Assembly (NCBI GenBank): GCA_034359265.1
Contig: CP136891.1
Span: 50,212,001-50,276,000 of the forward strand
Length of the DNA stretch: 64,000 nt
Origin: Canna indica
Lineage: Eukaryota > Streptophyta > Magnoliopsida > Zingiberales > Cannaceae
Reading direction: 5' to 3'
Of the stretch, positions 32,251 to 44,948 are shown in pieces. The notes under the pieces were generated by a model. The model was not told the DNA's origin and did not search any database. It worked only from the letters and a program-made list of their open reading frames with translations. The position numbers were made by a program, and so were the translations under genes. Each line of letters starts with the position of its first letter. The stretch's first letter is position 1.

Positions 32251-32273
32251 TGCAGCTCTTTCCTAGAGCTGTA
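32251..32273 (-). promoter_or_regulatory. LTR leader stem-loop (covariant form)
   Basis: TGCAGCTC (32,251-32,258) pairs with GAGCTGTA (32,266-32,273). Here the central pair is A-T where other copies have G-C, with both arms changed. Confidence 0.55.
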
Positions 32274-32303
32274 CGGTCCCAAATTACAATTATATATATA
32301 TAC

Positions 32304-32703
32304 CAGGTTGTTAAACTCGAGAGTTTAAGTAAACTCGTGGAGCCTCCGTAAACTCGACTCGTAAACTCATAAGAGTTTACCTGATAAAATATAAGAGCTG
32401 TCATAATGATAAAATATAAGAGTACAAGTCTAATACATACATAATGAAGCATTCTAAGTCCATAATAAAGCACACATAATGACTCAAAAATAAAATATAA
32501 AAGTACAAGTTCAATCCATAATAATTATCATCAAATCAAGTTCACCCGAGTTTACCGGCGAGTTTGACCGAGTTTATACGAGTTTATCGAGTTCACCCGA
32601 GTTTACCCAGAAACGAGTTTGGGTGCGAGTCAGCTCAATTTTGATACCTGGGATCGTAAACTCGTCCGAGTTTATGAGTTAACTCGCGAGTTTGACAACA
32701 CTG
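32304..32703. mobile_element. 400-bp hAT-like MITE in a TA microsatellite
   Basis: The left end CAGGTTGTTAAACTCGAGAGTT and the right end AACTCGCGAGTTTGACAACACTG form an inverted repeat (CAG..GTTGTC/TAAACTCG). The interior is filled with 'gagttta/taaactc' repeats in both orientations. TA repeats flank both sides, consistent with an 8-bp TA-rich duplication. Confidence 0.7.
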
Positions 32704-33118
32704 TATATATATATATATATAATACTTGAGTTAAACATAATTCGATCGATACTCATCTGATTCGAGTTCCGATCGAACCCCCAGACTCGACTCGAGTCAA
32801 ACTCATATCCAAAAACCATACCAACTTAAGTAATAATAATAATTTACTCATGCGCAAGGGTCGTACCTTAACTCGCATCTTTCAGCGATTCACAAAGCCC
32901 GCTCCAACGCGCATCCCTATTTCCCCGCCGAGACCAAATTAAAATAAATTAAAATAAATTAAAATTGTTGTGGGAATCACATGCGCTTAGTATGGTGGTT
33001 GCGGGAAGAATGAGTGCCTTTCCCACGTGTTTCCCTCTCGTTAGTGTCTTCTTTTCTAGCATTTAATTCTGACAGCGAGTAATCATGGCATGAAGATCTG
33101 TCTATTCGTCTCTGAGGT

Positions 33119-34725
33119 TGTTGGCCTAATATTTTCAACCTAGGTCTTAATCTCGGTTTTGATTACAACAAACATGGAACTAATATTTTTATAGAGAAAT
33201 ATTTTCAGGTTCCAAGTCGGTCAGCGCACGAGGTCCCCGATCAAAAAATTTGGAGAAATCGATAAAGACGCTCGTCGATGCTCGAGTTTCTTCGAGAAGA
33301 TAGAGTTTAGGTTTAGGGTGTCAAGAATGATTATGTAATCATATTTTATGATGTAAAACCGCAAAAACCGAAACTCTAACCCCAAAACATGAAAACTAGG
33401 AAAATTAGAAAATAGCCCAAAAGTTCTCTAAGCCTAGGGAGCTCCTTGGAGGGCTATATGATTTAGACATCTCCTTAGCACCAAAAGTCCTGGTAATTGT
33501 TCCTTAGGTAGAAACAAGTTAAATACCTATTTTTAAGGAATTTTTGAAAATCATTAACCTATCCATATTTGACTCGGGAGATTATAAAATTTATGATTTT
33601 CGCAAATTTGTACTAGACCCCAAAAGTTAGATTTTGATTCTTAAGAATTTTAATTTTTTAGATATTTTTATTGAATCCAAATGGGGGGTAATCCTTATTT
33701 AACATTTATATTTTAAGAAATATTAAATAAGACTTATAACAGAATGGACCTTGTTGAAAACTGCATTCAGTATAGTTTCGGCCGAAGGTCCGATCGAATG
33801 GTCGATCGATCGACCTACGACCGACAAGCGACCGACTTGATGCAGAAACCCACAAAACACATTCGGTCGACATTCGGCCGAAGGTTCAGTCGACCGAACC
33901 TGCGACCGAATGTTCGACCGGCGGAACATCAACAACTATTTTTAGAGCCATTGAGTGATGTTTCATCCAGGTATTTCATGGCTTCTCTATAAATACTTCA
34001 CTTGAGCCTTCCCTATGTTCAACTATTATTGAGCCATTATATGTGATACTAAAGCTTTGCTTGAGCCACTTTCATCTCAAAACCCTAGTTTCATCATCTA
34101 TCCTTGATTGAACCTTCATTCTTCATCGATTCATCATTTTGAGGCATCAAGATGACTAGGTACTCGTGCTTGGAGCTAAGTAATATTTTTTTACTATTTT
34201 GCTCCATTTACTTGTGTATTTTCTTATTTATTTCATTGTATCTCAAGATGTGAAAACCTAGGTTGCTAGGTTGTTGAATTGGGTGGTTGCCTTGGTTGTA
34301 AAGCTTAAATCCACCAATATAAACTTAGTTTGCTAGGATTAGTGATTGTTATCCATGAGGGTGTGAGGTGGAAGAGTGCTCTCAATAGGAAGGCGGAGAC
34401 TTCCGGGTGTGAAAGTGCCTTCGGTGTGAGAGTGGGAACTCTTTGGGTAAAAGGTCCTTATTGTAAGAGAAACATTCATAATCTAGTAAAGTTAAGTTTG
34501 AAAATCCTAAACGGGGGTGCTTAGGTAGTGGTGTAGGCATTAGGGACGAACCACTATAAATTGACTTGTTAACATTTATACTTGTGTGTGATTAATTGTT
34601 TTATTATTGCTTCCGCATTTAGTTGTTAAATTGTGAATTAACCTAAGTAATCAAGAAACGATTAAAACCGAAATTTAGGTTAAGATTATAGATAACACAC
34701 TATTCATCCCCCCTCTAGTGTCTCA
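33119..34725 (+). repeat. Copia LTR, plus strand
   Basis: Starts TGTTGGCCTAATATTTTC and ends near 'tcatcccccctctagtgt'. The middle has a dense palindromic block on TTCGGTCGACC/CGATCGATCG (about 33,775-33,925). The tail (34,348 on) is included in the tandem duplication below. A minus-strand fragment of the same LTR lies at 44.5-44.9 kb. Confidence 0.65.
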
Positions 34726-37144
34726 CTATTCTTCCTCCTCGTTCTCCTTCTTCTCAAGGTGAGTGGCCTTAAGCTTTAGGGACTTGCCCACCTTTAGGGC
34801 AGCCCCCTTGTGTAGATGATGGTAAATCAAAATCTCTCAAGTTTTTGTGGATTTACGGACTATTGGTGGTCTTTCACTGGGCATTGATTGGAGTCTTGAG
34901 GTGTGTATGGTGTAGGGCAGCCCTTGAGAGGCTAGGGCTGATTGTAGAGCCCTACTTGTGGGATTTTGGGACTGTTTTGATGGTCTACTCAAAATTGCAA
35001 TTTTTCCTCTTTGAGATGATGCTTGTAAACATGAATTTTGATTGGGATTGGGAGAGAAATCACATTGTCTTCCCTTGATGTAGGCGGCCCTAAGATTGGA
35101 GGGTAAACCCTCTTTTGTTGGGTCATTAAGAGTGGAGAATAAGGGTGGTAGTCGGGGATGGCGGGAGCTTGCATTTAATGGCGGAAATCCCCCTTATAGA
35201 TGGCTGCATGAGGTGAAGCATGGTGTGGCTTGAGCATGCCCACCAAGTGTTTGGTGAAATGCCACACCTACATGATTATGCTTATATCCTCATTTCTCTT
35301 TAGTAAAACTTCATATCAGTATGGAGTACGCGTGCCCCAACCAATGGTAGCTGAATTGGCCGACTTTAAGGATCGGAATCCCATGTTTAATACATTGTGG
35401 TGTGGATGGCCTAAGGGCATTCAAATCTGTCTAGAAATGTAAATAGACATGTTTGACACCTAGTTCGGAGGCTTAAAAGTTGTCCGTTAGGTATAAACTC
35501 TTGGGAATAGATAGAACGGTACTCTGATAGCTTTGACACCAAATTTTAGAGAATTCCGATTTGGAGGGACTAGGTTTATAAAATTTGTTTGAGGACAACT
35601 CAAAACCGCCAATTTCTGCACATAGCAGAATTTGTGATAAGTTGAAAGTTTGACACGATATTCGGAGATCGAGTTATCGTCCTATGACAGTGAAGGTTTG
35701 GGAAATCCTTGTGGGCTATATGGACAACTATTCGAATCTGGTTTGAAGGAAAAAGAATAAGAGTTGGCTTAGTTATGAATTTTCTAATATAGCAACTTAA
35801 ACAGGAAAATCTGCTAGTAAATTGCAGAAATTTTGGGATGACATGTTCGTTATGCCATGTCGTGATCTATCCATCGGCCAAATGACCTGAAACTTTGAGG
35901 ATAGTTAGTGTGACACAAAATCTTGCTTATCTTGTGTTTTTGGTAGACATTTCACTAACAACTAAGGGTTTAGCAGTGATAGCAAGAGTGAACCTGATAA
36001 GGTTCGAGAAGTGCCGAAATTTGGCTAAGTATGGGAGGACTGCCTTGACTCCACTTGAGGGTCGAGTTACTTTGATGTTTATGTTGTGTGCCTATGATAA
36101 ATTGTTATATGCACTTTTATTATTCAACTCGTGGGTGGTGACGCGTAGTGTAGCGTCAACAAATTCCAAGTTGGAGGCACTTATACTAGTGCTGAGATCT
36201 CAAACTCGTTCAGTAATAATGAGTTGCTAGAATTCCCTTCTGGGATGGTTGGATAGTGAATGGTTAAGCGCATATGAACGTCAGTTGGTTTCATTTGATT
36301 TGAGTGGTGGGGTGCACGTCGGCCGATCGAGGGTTTGAGGCGGGGAATAGGCCGGACTCGGTGCGGCCACACGTGCACCCGTGATATCGGCAAATTGCGT
36401 AAACCACTTGAGTAATATCATCGGTGTATATTCTTGTGTATTCCTTGTTATTGTTATTGAACTTGATATTTGGGTCATTATGGGCTGAGTGAATATGGCA
36501 CTTGATATTTGGGCCATAACGGGCCGAGTGAATATGGTACTTGATATTTGTGCCATTATGGGTCGGAACACTATTGTGCGTCTAAGCACGAGTTTTGTGA
36601 ATGTATCTTTTACTTTACATGCTATTACACTTTAGAAATTCTATAAGTATGATTTATGTTTGTTATGCTTGATGCTCGGGATAGCTTGGCAAGGGCTTGG
36701 TTCAAGCCACTCACTGAGTTTGTTTGAACTCACCTCTCTTTTGTTGTTTTGTAGATCCTGACTAATAGAGGTACGGTGGTACCCATGTAGCACGGCTGGA
36801 GTTGCAGGCTGAGGCAATAGATCTCGTGACATGTCGAGTCGTAGTCGAGTAGTAGGAATTACTTATGCATATGGTCATGTGATGGTTGTAGACATGGACC
36901 TTACTCACATTCGATTGTTTATATTTTCATAATAACATTCCTTCACATGTTCATTGGTTTTCACATGTTATATCATTTATTCCGCATTTTGGTATGTATG
37001 TGTTGGTAGGCTTCGGAGTATGGATGTGTACTCTAGCCGATCACGTGACCCTATATTTGGGGCGTGACTAAGTGGTATCAGCATGGTTTGGTCCTGACTA
37101 CGACCATAGGACGTAGAGTGTTGTATGGACAGTGCTAGCGTGTT
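34348..37144 (+). repeat. Tandem composite unit 1: copia LTR tail + gypsy LTR + primer-binding site
   Basis: Copia LTR tail (to about 34,725) joined to a gypsy LTR body that starts at the CT-rich leader, with splice donor CAAG/GTGAGT at 34,759, acceptor TTTTGTAG ending at 36,754 and an LTR end GGCGTGACTA at 37,070. It is followed by TGGTATCAGCATGG (37,073 on), a degenerate initiator-Met tRNA primer site. It repeats with period 2,797 bp as unit 2. Three 38-bp copies of 'cttgatatttgggcca' plus 'gggccgagtgaatatgg' lie at about 36,459-36,565. Confidence 0.8.
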
Positions 37145-39870
37145 GTTATCCATAAGGGTGTGAGGTGGAAGAGTGCTATCAATAGGAAGGCGGAGACTTC
37201 CGGGTGTAAAAGTGCCTTCGGTGTGAGAGTGGGAATTCATTGGGTAAAAGGTCCTTATTGTAAGGGAAACATTCATAATCTAGTAAAGTTAAGTTTCAAA
37301 ATCCTAAGCGGGGGTGCTTAGGTAGTGGTGTAGGCATTAGGGACGAACCACTATAAATTGACTTGTTAACATTGATACTTGTGTGTGATTAATTGTTTTA
37401 TTATTGCTTCCGCATTTAGTTGTTAAATTGTGAATTAACCTAAGTAATCAGGAAACGATTAAAACCGAAATTTAGGTTAAGATTATAGATAACACACTAT
37501 TCATCCCCCCTCTAGTGTCTCACTATTCTTCCTCCTCGTTCTCCTTCTTCTCAAGGTGAGTGGCCTTAAGCTTTAGGGACTTGCCCACCTCTAGGGCAGC
37601 CCCCTTGTGTAGATGATTGTAAATCAAAATCTCTCAAGTTTTTGTGGATTTATGGATGATTTGTGGTCTTTCACTGGGCATTGATTGGAGTCTTGAGGTC
37701 TGTATGGTGTAGGGCAGCCTTTGAGAGGCTAGGGCTGATTGTAGAGCCCTACTTGTGGGATTTTGGGACTGTTTTGATGGTCTACTCAAAATTGCAATTT
37801 TTCCTCTTTGAGATTATGCTTGTAAACATGAATTTTGATTGGGATTGGGAGAGAAATCACATTGTCTTCCCTTGATGTAGGCGGCCCTAAGTTTGGAGGG
37901 TAAACCCTCTTTTGTTGGGTCATTAAGAGTGGAGAATAAGGGTGGTAGTCGGGGATGGCGGGAGCTTGCATTTGATGGCAGAAATCCCCCTTATAGACGG
38001 CTGCATGAGGTGAAGCATGGTGTGGCTTGAGCATGCCCACCAAGTGTTTGGTGAAATGCCACACCTACATGATTATGCTTATATCCTCATTTCTCTTTAG
38101 TAAAACTTCATATCAGTATAAAGTACGTGTGCCCCAATCAATGGTAGCTGAATTGGCCGAATTTAAGGGTCGGAATCCCATGTTTAATACATTATGGAGT
38201 GGATGGCCTAAGGGCATTCAAATATGTCTAGAAATGTAAATAGACATGTTTGACACCTAGTTCGGAGGCTTAAAAGTCGTCTGTTCAGTATAAACTCTTG
38301 GGGATAGATAGTAGGGTACTCTGATAGCTTTGACACCAAATTTTAGTGAATTCCGAGTTTGAGGGACTAGGTTTATAAAATTTGTTTGAGGACAACTCAA
38401 AACCGTCAATTTATGCACATAGCAGAATTTGTGATAAGTTGAACGTTTGACACGATATTCGAAGATCAAATTATCATTCTATGACAGTGAAGCTTTGGGA
38501 AATCCTTGTGGGGTATATGGACAACTATTCGAATCTAGTTTGAGGGAAAAAGAATAAGAGTTGGCTTAGTTATGAATTTTCTAAGATAGCAACTTAAACA
38601 GGAAAATCTGCTAGTAAATTGCAGAAATTCTGGGACGACATGTTCGTTATGCCATGTCGTGATCTATCCATCGACCAAATGACCTGAAACTTTGAGGATA
38701 GTTAGTGTGACAGTAAAGCCTACTTATCTTGTGTTTTTGGTAGACATTTCACTAACAGCTAAGGGTTTAGCGGTGATAGCAAAAGTGAACCTGATAAGGT
38801 TCGAGAAGTGCCGAAATTTGGCTAAGTATGGGAGGACTGCTTTGACTCCACTTGAGGGTCGAGTTACTTTAATGTTTATGTTGTGTGCCTATAATAAATT
38901 GTGATATGCACTTTTGTTATTCAACTCGTGGGTGGTGACGCATAGTGTAGCGTCAATAAATTCCAAGTTGGAGGCACTTATACTAGTGCTGAGATCTCAA
39001 ACTCGTTCAGTAATAATGAGTTGCTAGAATTCCCTTCTGGGATGGTTGGATAGTGAATGGTTAAGCGCATATGCACGTGGGTTGGTTCCATTTGATTTGA
39101 GTGGTGGGGGTCCACGACGGCCGATCGAGGGGTTGAGGCGAGGAATAGACCAGACTCGGTGCGGCCACACGTGCACCCGTGATATCGGCAAATTGCGTAA
39201 ACCACTTGAGTAATATTATCGGTGTATATTGTTGTGTATTCCTTGTTCTTGTGATGGTACTTGATATTTGGTCCATTATGGGCCGAGTGAATATGACACT
39301 TGATATTTGGGCCATTACGGGCCGAGTGAATATGGTACTTAATATTTGTGCCATTATGGGCCGAAACACTATGATGCGTCTGAGCACGAGTTTTGTGAAT
39401 GTATCTTTTACTTTACATGCTATTACACTTTAGAAATTCTATAAGTATGATTTATGTTTGTTATGTTTGATGCTCGGGATAGCTTGGCGAGGGCTTGGTT
39501 CAAGCCACTCACTGAGTTCGTTGGAACTCACATCTCTTTTGTTGTTGTTTTGTATATCCTGACTAATAGAGGTACTGTGGTACCCATGTAGCACGGCTAG
39601 AGTTACAGGCTGAGGTAATAGATCCCGTGACGTGTCGAGTCGTAGTCGAGTAGTAGGAATTACTTATGCATATGGTCATGTGATGGTTGTAGACATGGAC
39701 CTTACTCACATTCGATTGTTTATATTTTCATAATCACATTCCTTCACATGTTCATTGGTTTTCACATGTTGTATCATTTATTCCGCATTTTGGTATGTAT
39801 GTGTTGGTAGGCTTCGGAGTACGGATGTGTACTCTGGTCGATCACGTGACCCTATATTTGGGGCGTGACA
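37145..39870 (+). repeat. Tandem composite unit 2
   Basis: A near-identical copy of unit 1: the donor at 37,556 is exactly 2,797 bp from 34,759. It ends at the LTR terminus GGGGCGTGACA. The intron acceptor here is changed to TTTTGTAT near 39,555. LINE reverse-transcriptase sequence follows directly. Confidence 0.8.
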
Positions 39871-39872
39871 AA

Positions 39873-39964
39873 GCAGATAACCCCTCCCTTTTTAGGCCCA
39901 TCAGCCTTACTTCCTGCATTATAAAAATCAACCCGAAGATTCTAGCTACCAGCCTGAAGATTTA
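39873..39964 (+). pseudogene. LINE reverse-transcriptase fragment (first part)
   Basis: ADNPSLFRPISLTSCIIKI followed by NPKILATSLKI is the conserved 'yRPIsL....KI..K.la.RL' block of non-LTR reverse transcriptase. It is interrupted by the minus-strand LTR and resumes at 44,044. Confidence 0.75.
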
Positions 39965-42009
39965 TGTCACGCCCCAAAATCCTTAGTCACGTAATCGGCT
40001 AGAGTACGTGTACGTACTCCGAACCCTACCAACTCATGTATACCAAATGCGAAATAATAAAACATAACCATGCAGATAACAATGAAAATCTGAAATGTAT
40101 AGATCCAATTGAAAGTTTAGACATCAACAATGTGCACAATCCATGTCTACAATAAAAACACAACCATATGCATAAGTAAACTCCTACAACTCGACTACGA
40201 ACTGACACGTCACGAGATCCACTGCCTGAGTCTACAACCCCAGTCGCGCCACGTGGGTACCACTGTACCTCTACTGGTCATGATCTGCAAAACAACAAAA
40301 ATAGAGAGGGATGAGTTCCAACGAATTTATTGAGTGGCTTGAACCCAGCCCTCGCCAAGCCAACGCATGCGATAACCATAATAACATGCAACATAATTTT
40401 AAAAGTACTGAATATTAAATCATCATGATAATGCACATAAATAAATAACCACCCATCTCGTGCGCCCTCGCACATCTACTCACATCGGCCTACACCAGCC
40501 ATATCACATCGATGCATCTAAATAATTATTTCGTGCGCCCTCGCACATCTAATCACACCGGCCCACATCGACCATATCACCATAGTACATTTAAGCACTC
40601 AAACGAGTCGGTCACTAGGACATCACCTAGCGAGCTTCCCACCCTGAGCCCTCTGAGCTAAAATGGCCGACTAGCCCCGGTAACCCTCCTCTGGTTAGGA
40701 AAGGCCCTCCAACCAAATGCCACTCTGGAGTCGGTCGTCAATGTGGCTCGCTAACGAGCTTCCCAATCCATATTCCACTCGCTGAGTCGGGCGATAGCTC
40801 CACCAGTTAAAGCGCTTCTCAGCCCGACCATACTCCAAGCACAAGAACCATCACAAGGAAAAGAAAATACACAAGTACACACCAATGAGAATACTCAAGT
40901 GGTTTAAGCATATTGTCGATATCACATGTGCACGTGTAGCCGCATCGGGTGTGGCCTATACCCGGCCCCGACCTCTCGGCTATGCACCCCACCACTCCAA
41001 ACCAAATGAAACGAAACCCAGACGAATGTGTATTTAACCATTCACAATCCAACCATCCAAGAATAGAATTCTATCAACCCATTACTGCTTAACGAGTTTG
41101 AAATTTCAGGACTAGTACAAGTGTCTCAAAACTTGGAGTTTTATAAGCGCTTCACTACGCGTCACCACCCACAAGTTGTATATTGCAATTTACCTTAGAA
41201 TGTGTACCAAAACAGTTCATTTTTCAGCGAGAGAAGTAGTCCACATAATCTGAAAATTTCAGCCACCTAGAGCTGCCCATTCTAATCGAAATTTCAGCCC
41301 TTACGCAGCCCCTACTAACCTAAAATTTCCCACATCTAATGTGTCCCATTATCACACCGTAAGGTACAGGTTTTTCTAGTGCTTAACCACCCGCATCAAG
41401 CATAATTTACAGCTACAACAGAAATGGAGAAAACGTAAATTTTCAGCACATTACTTCAAGCATTCCATAGCCAAATTTTAGTATAACTATAAGCATCTCA
41501 ATCGAGTACAGCAGTTATAAAATAATAATAATAATAATAATAAATCACATAACATTTTAGCAATATCATATTACTTCTAAACACCTCCAAATTAGCCCTC
41601 TATATTTTATGTTTGAGGCGTACTACAATTTCCGGATTTTTACTCCTTTCCTTACACCAAAATCTAGGTTCACTTAAGCCGGAAGTGAACCTTCATTTTT
41701 AAGACCTTTCGACCCTTAACTCTACAAGTAGGTCTCTAGCCGAGTACCCCAAGTAAGGAGTCCCATTTCATTCACCAAGTTAAATAAATGAAGTGGAAGA
41801 TTGGAGTTGGGATTAACGACATGGAACTACTCTTTCACGTACGTACATAGCCATATATATAAAGGATCGTGGATATTCCAGAATAGGTTTCACTCGGGTT
41901 CCAATAGTAGTCAACGTCCCTTTCTTAGTTAGATTAAAGAGATCTGACCACATCTAGTTCGTCACAAGAATACATTTGAGCCTTCACACGAACATTTCCA
42001 TTTAAACAT

Positions 42010-42240
42010 TAAGGGCATGTTTGCTTCATAGGATAGAGATGGATAGGATTAGAGATAGATTTATATCCTTTGTTTGTTTAGTGCATGGATTAGAAGAAAA
42101 TAGGACTAGAAGAAAATAAATTTGATATTATATCCGGTGTATACCGGATTAAAAAAAATATTATCCAATACTTCCTCATTTGATATTATATCCTATTCAA
42201 TCCTATCCACTAAAGCAAACGAACCATAACAGATCATATG
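42010..42240. mobile_element. PIF/Harbinger (Tourist)-like MITE
   Basis: Left end 'taagggcatgtttgcttcat' and right end 'agcaaacgaaccataa' are imperfect inverted repeats, with TAA at the outer edges. The interior has repeated 'ggatag(a)gatt' and its complement. Confidence 0.5.
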
Positions 42241-43300
42241 CATAAATAAATACTCTACAGCTGGCTTTATATGCATGGATACTTAAACCATTCAGTTTTA
42301 TATGTTTAATATTTCAAAATACATTCCTGGACACCTCATATGTGACTACTTAATTGGAAGACAACCTATGATCACTATATACATGTTGATTTGCAAATGG
42401 AATGTCCCAACGTCCTGCATTGGGTGGAGATTGCACAACCTTCATTTCTAATTCTAAGTACTGGTATATCCATAGACAAGAAATAAGATGGGTTACTGAC
42501 TTGAACAATTCTTGGTTTATTTTAGTGTTGTCATGACAAGAAAAGTATTGCTAGTAAATTTTCCAGTACATAGTTAGGCTTTGTAGCAGTGAATAAAAAG
42601 GAAGGAAGAGATAAAAGAGCAGGAAAAGAGGATATAAAATACGGCCAACTGCTCAAGAAAATAGTGCACTATTCTGATTGCAACCAATATAATTTACAGT
42701 GCTTATTTAGCTACTAGCTAAAGTGCCCCTCCTATATAAAATTCTTCAACGGGAAACCATTAGACTATTCTACATAACTAACAAAAAAAGTTAGAGTTTG
42801 ATTTTTGTCTCAACTCTTCTACAAGGCATCAGAATAAGAAAGACACAACAGGTAATTCTAGATCATATGATATTCAAATCAATATGTTTCCTCAAACTCC
42901 TTTTAATAATAGTTCATCCAGATAAACGTGAAGTTTTAACATAAATAACCAGAAAAAGACAAGCTAAAAAAAAAACTGAACTAATGTACCAAAGACACCA
43001 ACCTTAATCCAAAAACAGTTGATGCATCTCAGTTTTATCACTCAACGCCATTTCAGATTTTTCTTTCTGCTGGTTTGTGACTATATGTCCCTACTGTCAG
43101 TTATTTTGATGTCATTAACCATATCAACATCAAGATTTGTATGGTTAAATTTTAAGCCCATATTGGAAGTCCCATTTGATAAAAACAGGGAGACTCGTCT
43201 ACAATGCACATTCCATTTCTAACAAAATTGAACAAAGGGTGCTGATTATAAGAAGTATATGGTCATGCTTTTGGAAAAAGGCTCACCTTCCCTTCTAATA
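42241..43300. other. Unassigned insertion within the LTR
   Basis: This interval has no counterpart in the sister LTRs and no recognisable coding domain. It could be the rest of a larger non-autonomous transposon. The open frame at 43,019-43,222 is low-complexity and not supported. Confidence 0.35.
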
Positions 43301-43711
43301 AAACCAAGTTATACGAGGAATTTCACCTCTAATTCACATAACAAAAATTACAGCATGGTTCTCTTTCCCCCCTTCCCTTGGCCGCCGGCCCTACCTTGAG
43401 GGAAGAACCCTAACTAAGGGCTTCCCTAGCTCCAACTATGATCAATAATCCCTCCTCCTATTCTGAAGCAAAATCATGATAGCGGTGAACTATAAAACAA
43501 GAAAGAGAAAGAAATTTTCTCCAATCCATTATCATCTTGGCCGGCCACTATACTAGGGAAATCATGCATCAAATAAGGGAAAACCACTCACATAAGAAGG
43601 GGAAAATAAGGAGGAAGAAGATCTTCACGTCCTTGCGACGATCGGCTCCGGCAACGACGAGAACTCCGGCCAAGAAATCTGGGTGTCGCCCATTTTCCTT
43701 GCGTTGGCATT

Positions 43712-43736
43712 CGTGCGGCTCCCTTGGAGCCGTACG
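43712..43736 (-). promoter_or_regulatory. LTR leader stem-loop (strongest copy)
   Basis: CGTGCGGCTCC (43,712-43,722) pairs with GGAGCCGTACG (43,726-43,736): 11 pairs, with one wobble, around a 3-nt loop. Confidence 0.6.
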
Positions 43737-44043
43737 GTTGCCACCCAATTTTTGTTTTTATTTTTTTTAAATTACAAGTTTGGTCCTGATCTTAAGTTGA
43801 ACCCGACAACCTACTTAAACTCATCCAATCTGAATTGAGATCGAACTCCCGGATTCGACTCTAGCCCAACTCAGACCCAAAATTAAAAACAACTTACGTA
43901 AAATATTTTTTTTTTTACTCGCGTGTGGGGCCACACCTCAACTCGCGTCTTCGAGTGATTAACTCGATCAGCCCGCTCCGACACGCAACCCAACTTCCCC
44001 ACAAAAATCAAAATAATTTAACTAATTAAGCACGTGCATTACA

Positions 44044-44390
44044 ATTTATGTTGATGAGCTGATCGACGAATCTCAATGCGCCTTCCTTTAAGGGAGATCG
44101 ACACTTAATAGTTACATGGCCGCCTCGAAATTGGTGCACTTCTGCAATAAACCGAAACAAGAAGCTCTACTAGTAACGCTAGATATGTCCAAGGCTTTCT
44201 ATAGTATTAACTGGGAGTTCCTCATGCCTTCTTGAGGCTAGGGCTATCCTTCCATCTGGGTAAATTGGATCGTCGCCCTACTTCATTAGAGTGAATCGAC
44301 AGTTGTCTTAAATGGAAATCTAGGACTTTGGTTCTAGCACCAAAGAGGTCTGCGTCAAGGAGACCCGCTATCCCCCTATCTCTTTATCTT
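44044..44390 (+). pseudogene. LINE reverse-transcriptase fragment (continuation)
   Basis: After the ATTTA duplication the frame continues with VDELIDESQCAF, LVHFCNKPKQEALLVTLDMSKAF, INWEFLMP and, after stops and a frameshift, GLRQGDPLSPYLFIL. These are the fingers and palm motifs of plant LINE RT. It ends where copia sequence begins at about 44,391. It is a different lineage from the LINE at 56-60 kb. Confidence 0.75.
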
Positions 44391-44480
44391 GGGTGGCAGA
44401 TATTTTCACAAAACTTATGGCACGTGCCTACTTGAACAACCTCATTCACGGCATCAAGATCAACAATAATAGAGCTACTG
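44391..44480 (+). pseudogene. Copia RNase H tail fragment
   Basis: VADIFTK-type ending: ADIFTKLMARAYLNNLIHGIKI. This is the last conserved block of copia pol. It joins LINE DNA on the left and a minus-strand copia LTR fragment on the right. Confidence 0.65.
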
Positions 44481-44948
44481 CCCAATTTGGGTTTCGATCA
44501 ATTGACCGCCCAGTCGATCGAAGTAGCTCTGCAATTTTTCTTCCTTTGTTCGGTCGACCGAATGGCTACTGCCCCTTTTTACCTACATTCGGTCGACCAC
44601 CCGGTCGATCGAATTTAGGCTGAAATTGTTTTTTCAGTCGATTTCTTTTGCGCTTGGTTTCCGGGTTTCGGCTTTCAACGAGCATCATCTTGGAGAGCTT
44701 TTGATGTGATCTTTGGACTCGTCCAAACGACTTTGGTGCACTCGTCGATTTTCGAGAAACTTCTGCGACAAACCCGAGCGTGAAGATCCATGTTGTTCCG
44801 ATTTTTTATTTCTCCGACTTTTTCGATCGAGGACATCGAACGCTAATTGATATGGAACCTGAAGGATATTCTCAATGAAATCATTAGTCTCATATTTGTT
44901 ATCATCAAAATCGAGATTAAGACTAAGGTTGAAAACATAAAGCCAACA
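44481..44948 (-). repeat. Copia LTR fragment, minus strand
   Basis: The LTR start TGTTGGCTTTATGTTTTC is at 44,948 on the minus strand, and the palindromic 'ttcggtcgacc' block is at about 44,550-44,600, as in the LTR at 33,119. Confidence 0.6.

Larger units (their letters stand above)
31339..32980 (-). repeat. Divergent gypsy LTR, minus strand, with nested MITE
   Basis: Aligns in order with the minus LTR at 39,965-44,043 ('ctcgcgtctt..gcgattcac', 'cagcccgctcc.ac.cgca', 'cggtcc'). The leader hairpin is at 32,251-32,273 and a degraded splice donor (AAGGTGGTT) at about 32,114. Both edges are imprecise. Confidence 0.5.
39965..44043 (-). repeat. Gypsy LTR, minus strand, enlarged by nested insertions, TSD ATTTA
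   Basis: The plus strand starts TGTCACGCCCCAAAATCC and ends at TGCATTACA (TGTAATGCA on the minus strand). Perfect ATTTA duplications lie at 39,960-39,964 and 44,044-44,048, within LINE RT codons. The donor (GTGAGTGG reading down from 43,591) and acceptor (TTTTGCAG ending at 40,285) of the leader intron are present. At 4,079 bp it is about 1.3-1.7 kb longer than sister LTRs, the excess lying around 42.0-43.3 kb. Confidence 0.85.

Noticed and set aside
37071..37086. Functional primer-binding site in the tandem block
   Set aside because: TGGTATCAGCATGG departs from the tRNA-Met complement after TGGTATCAG; noted as degenerate only.
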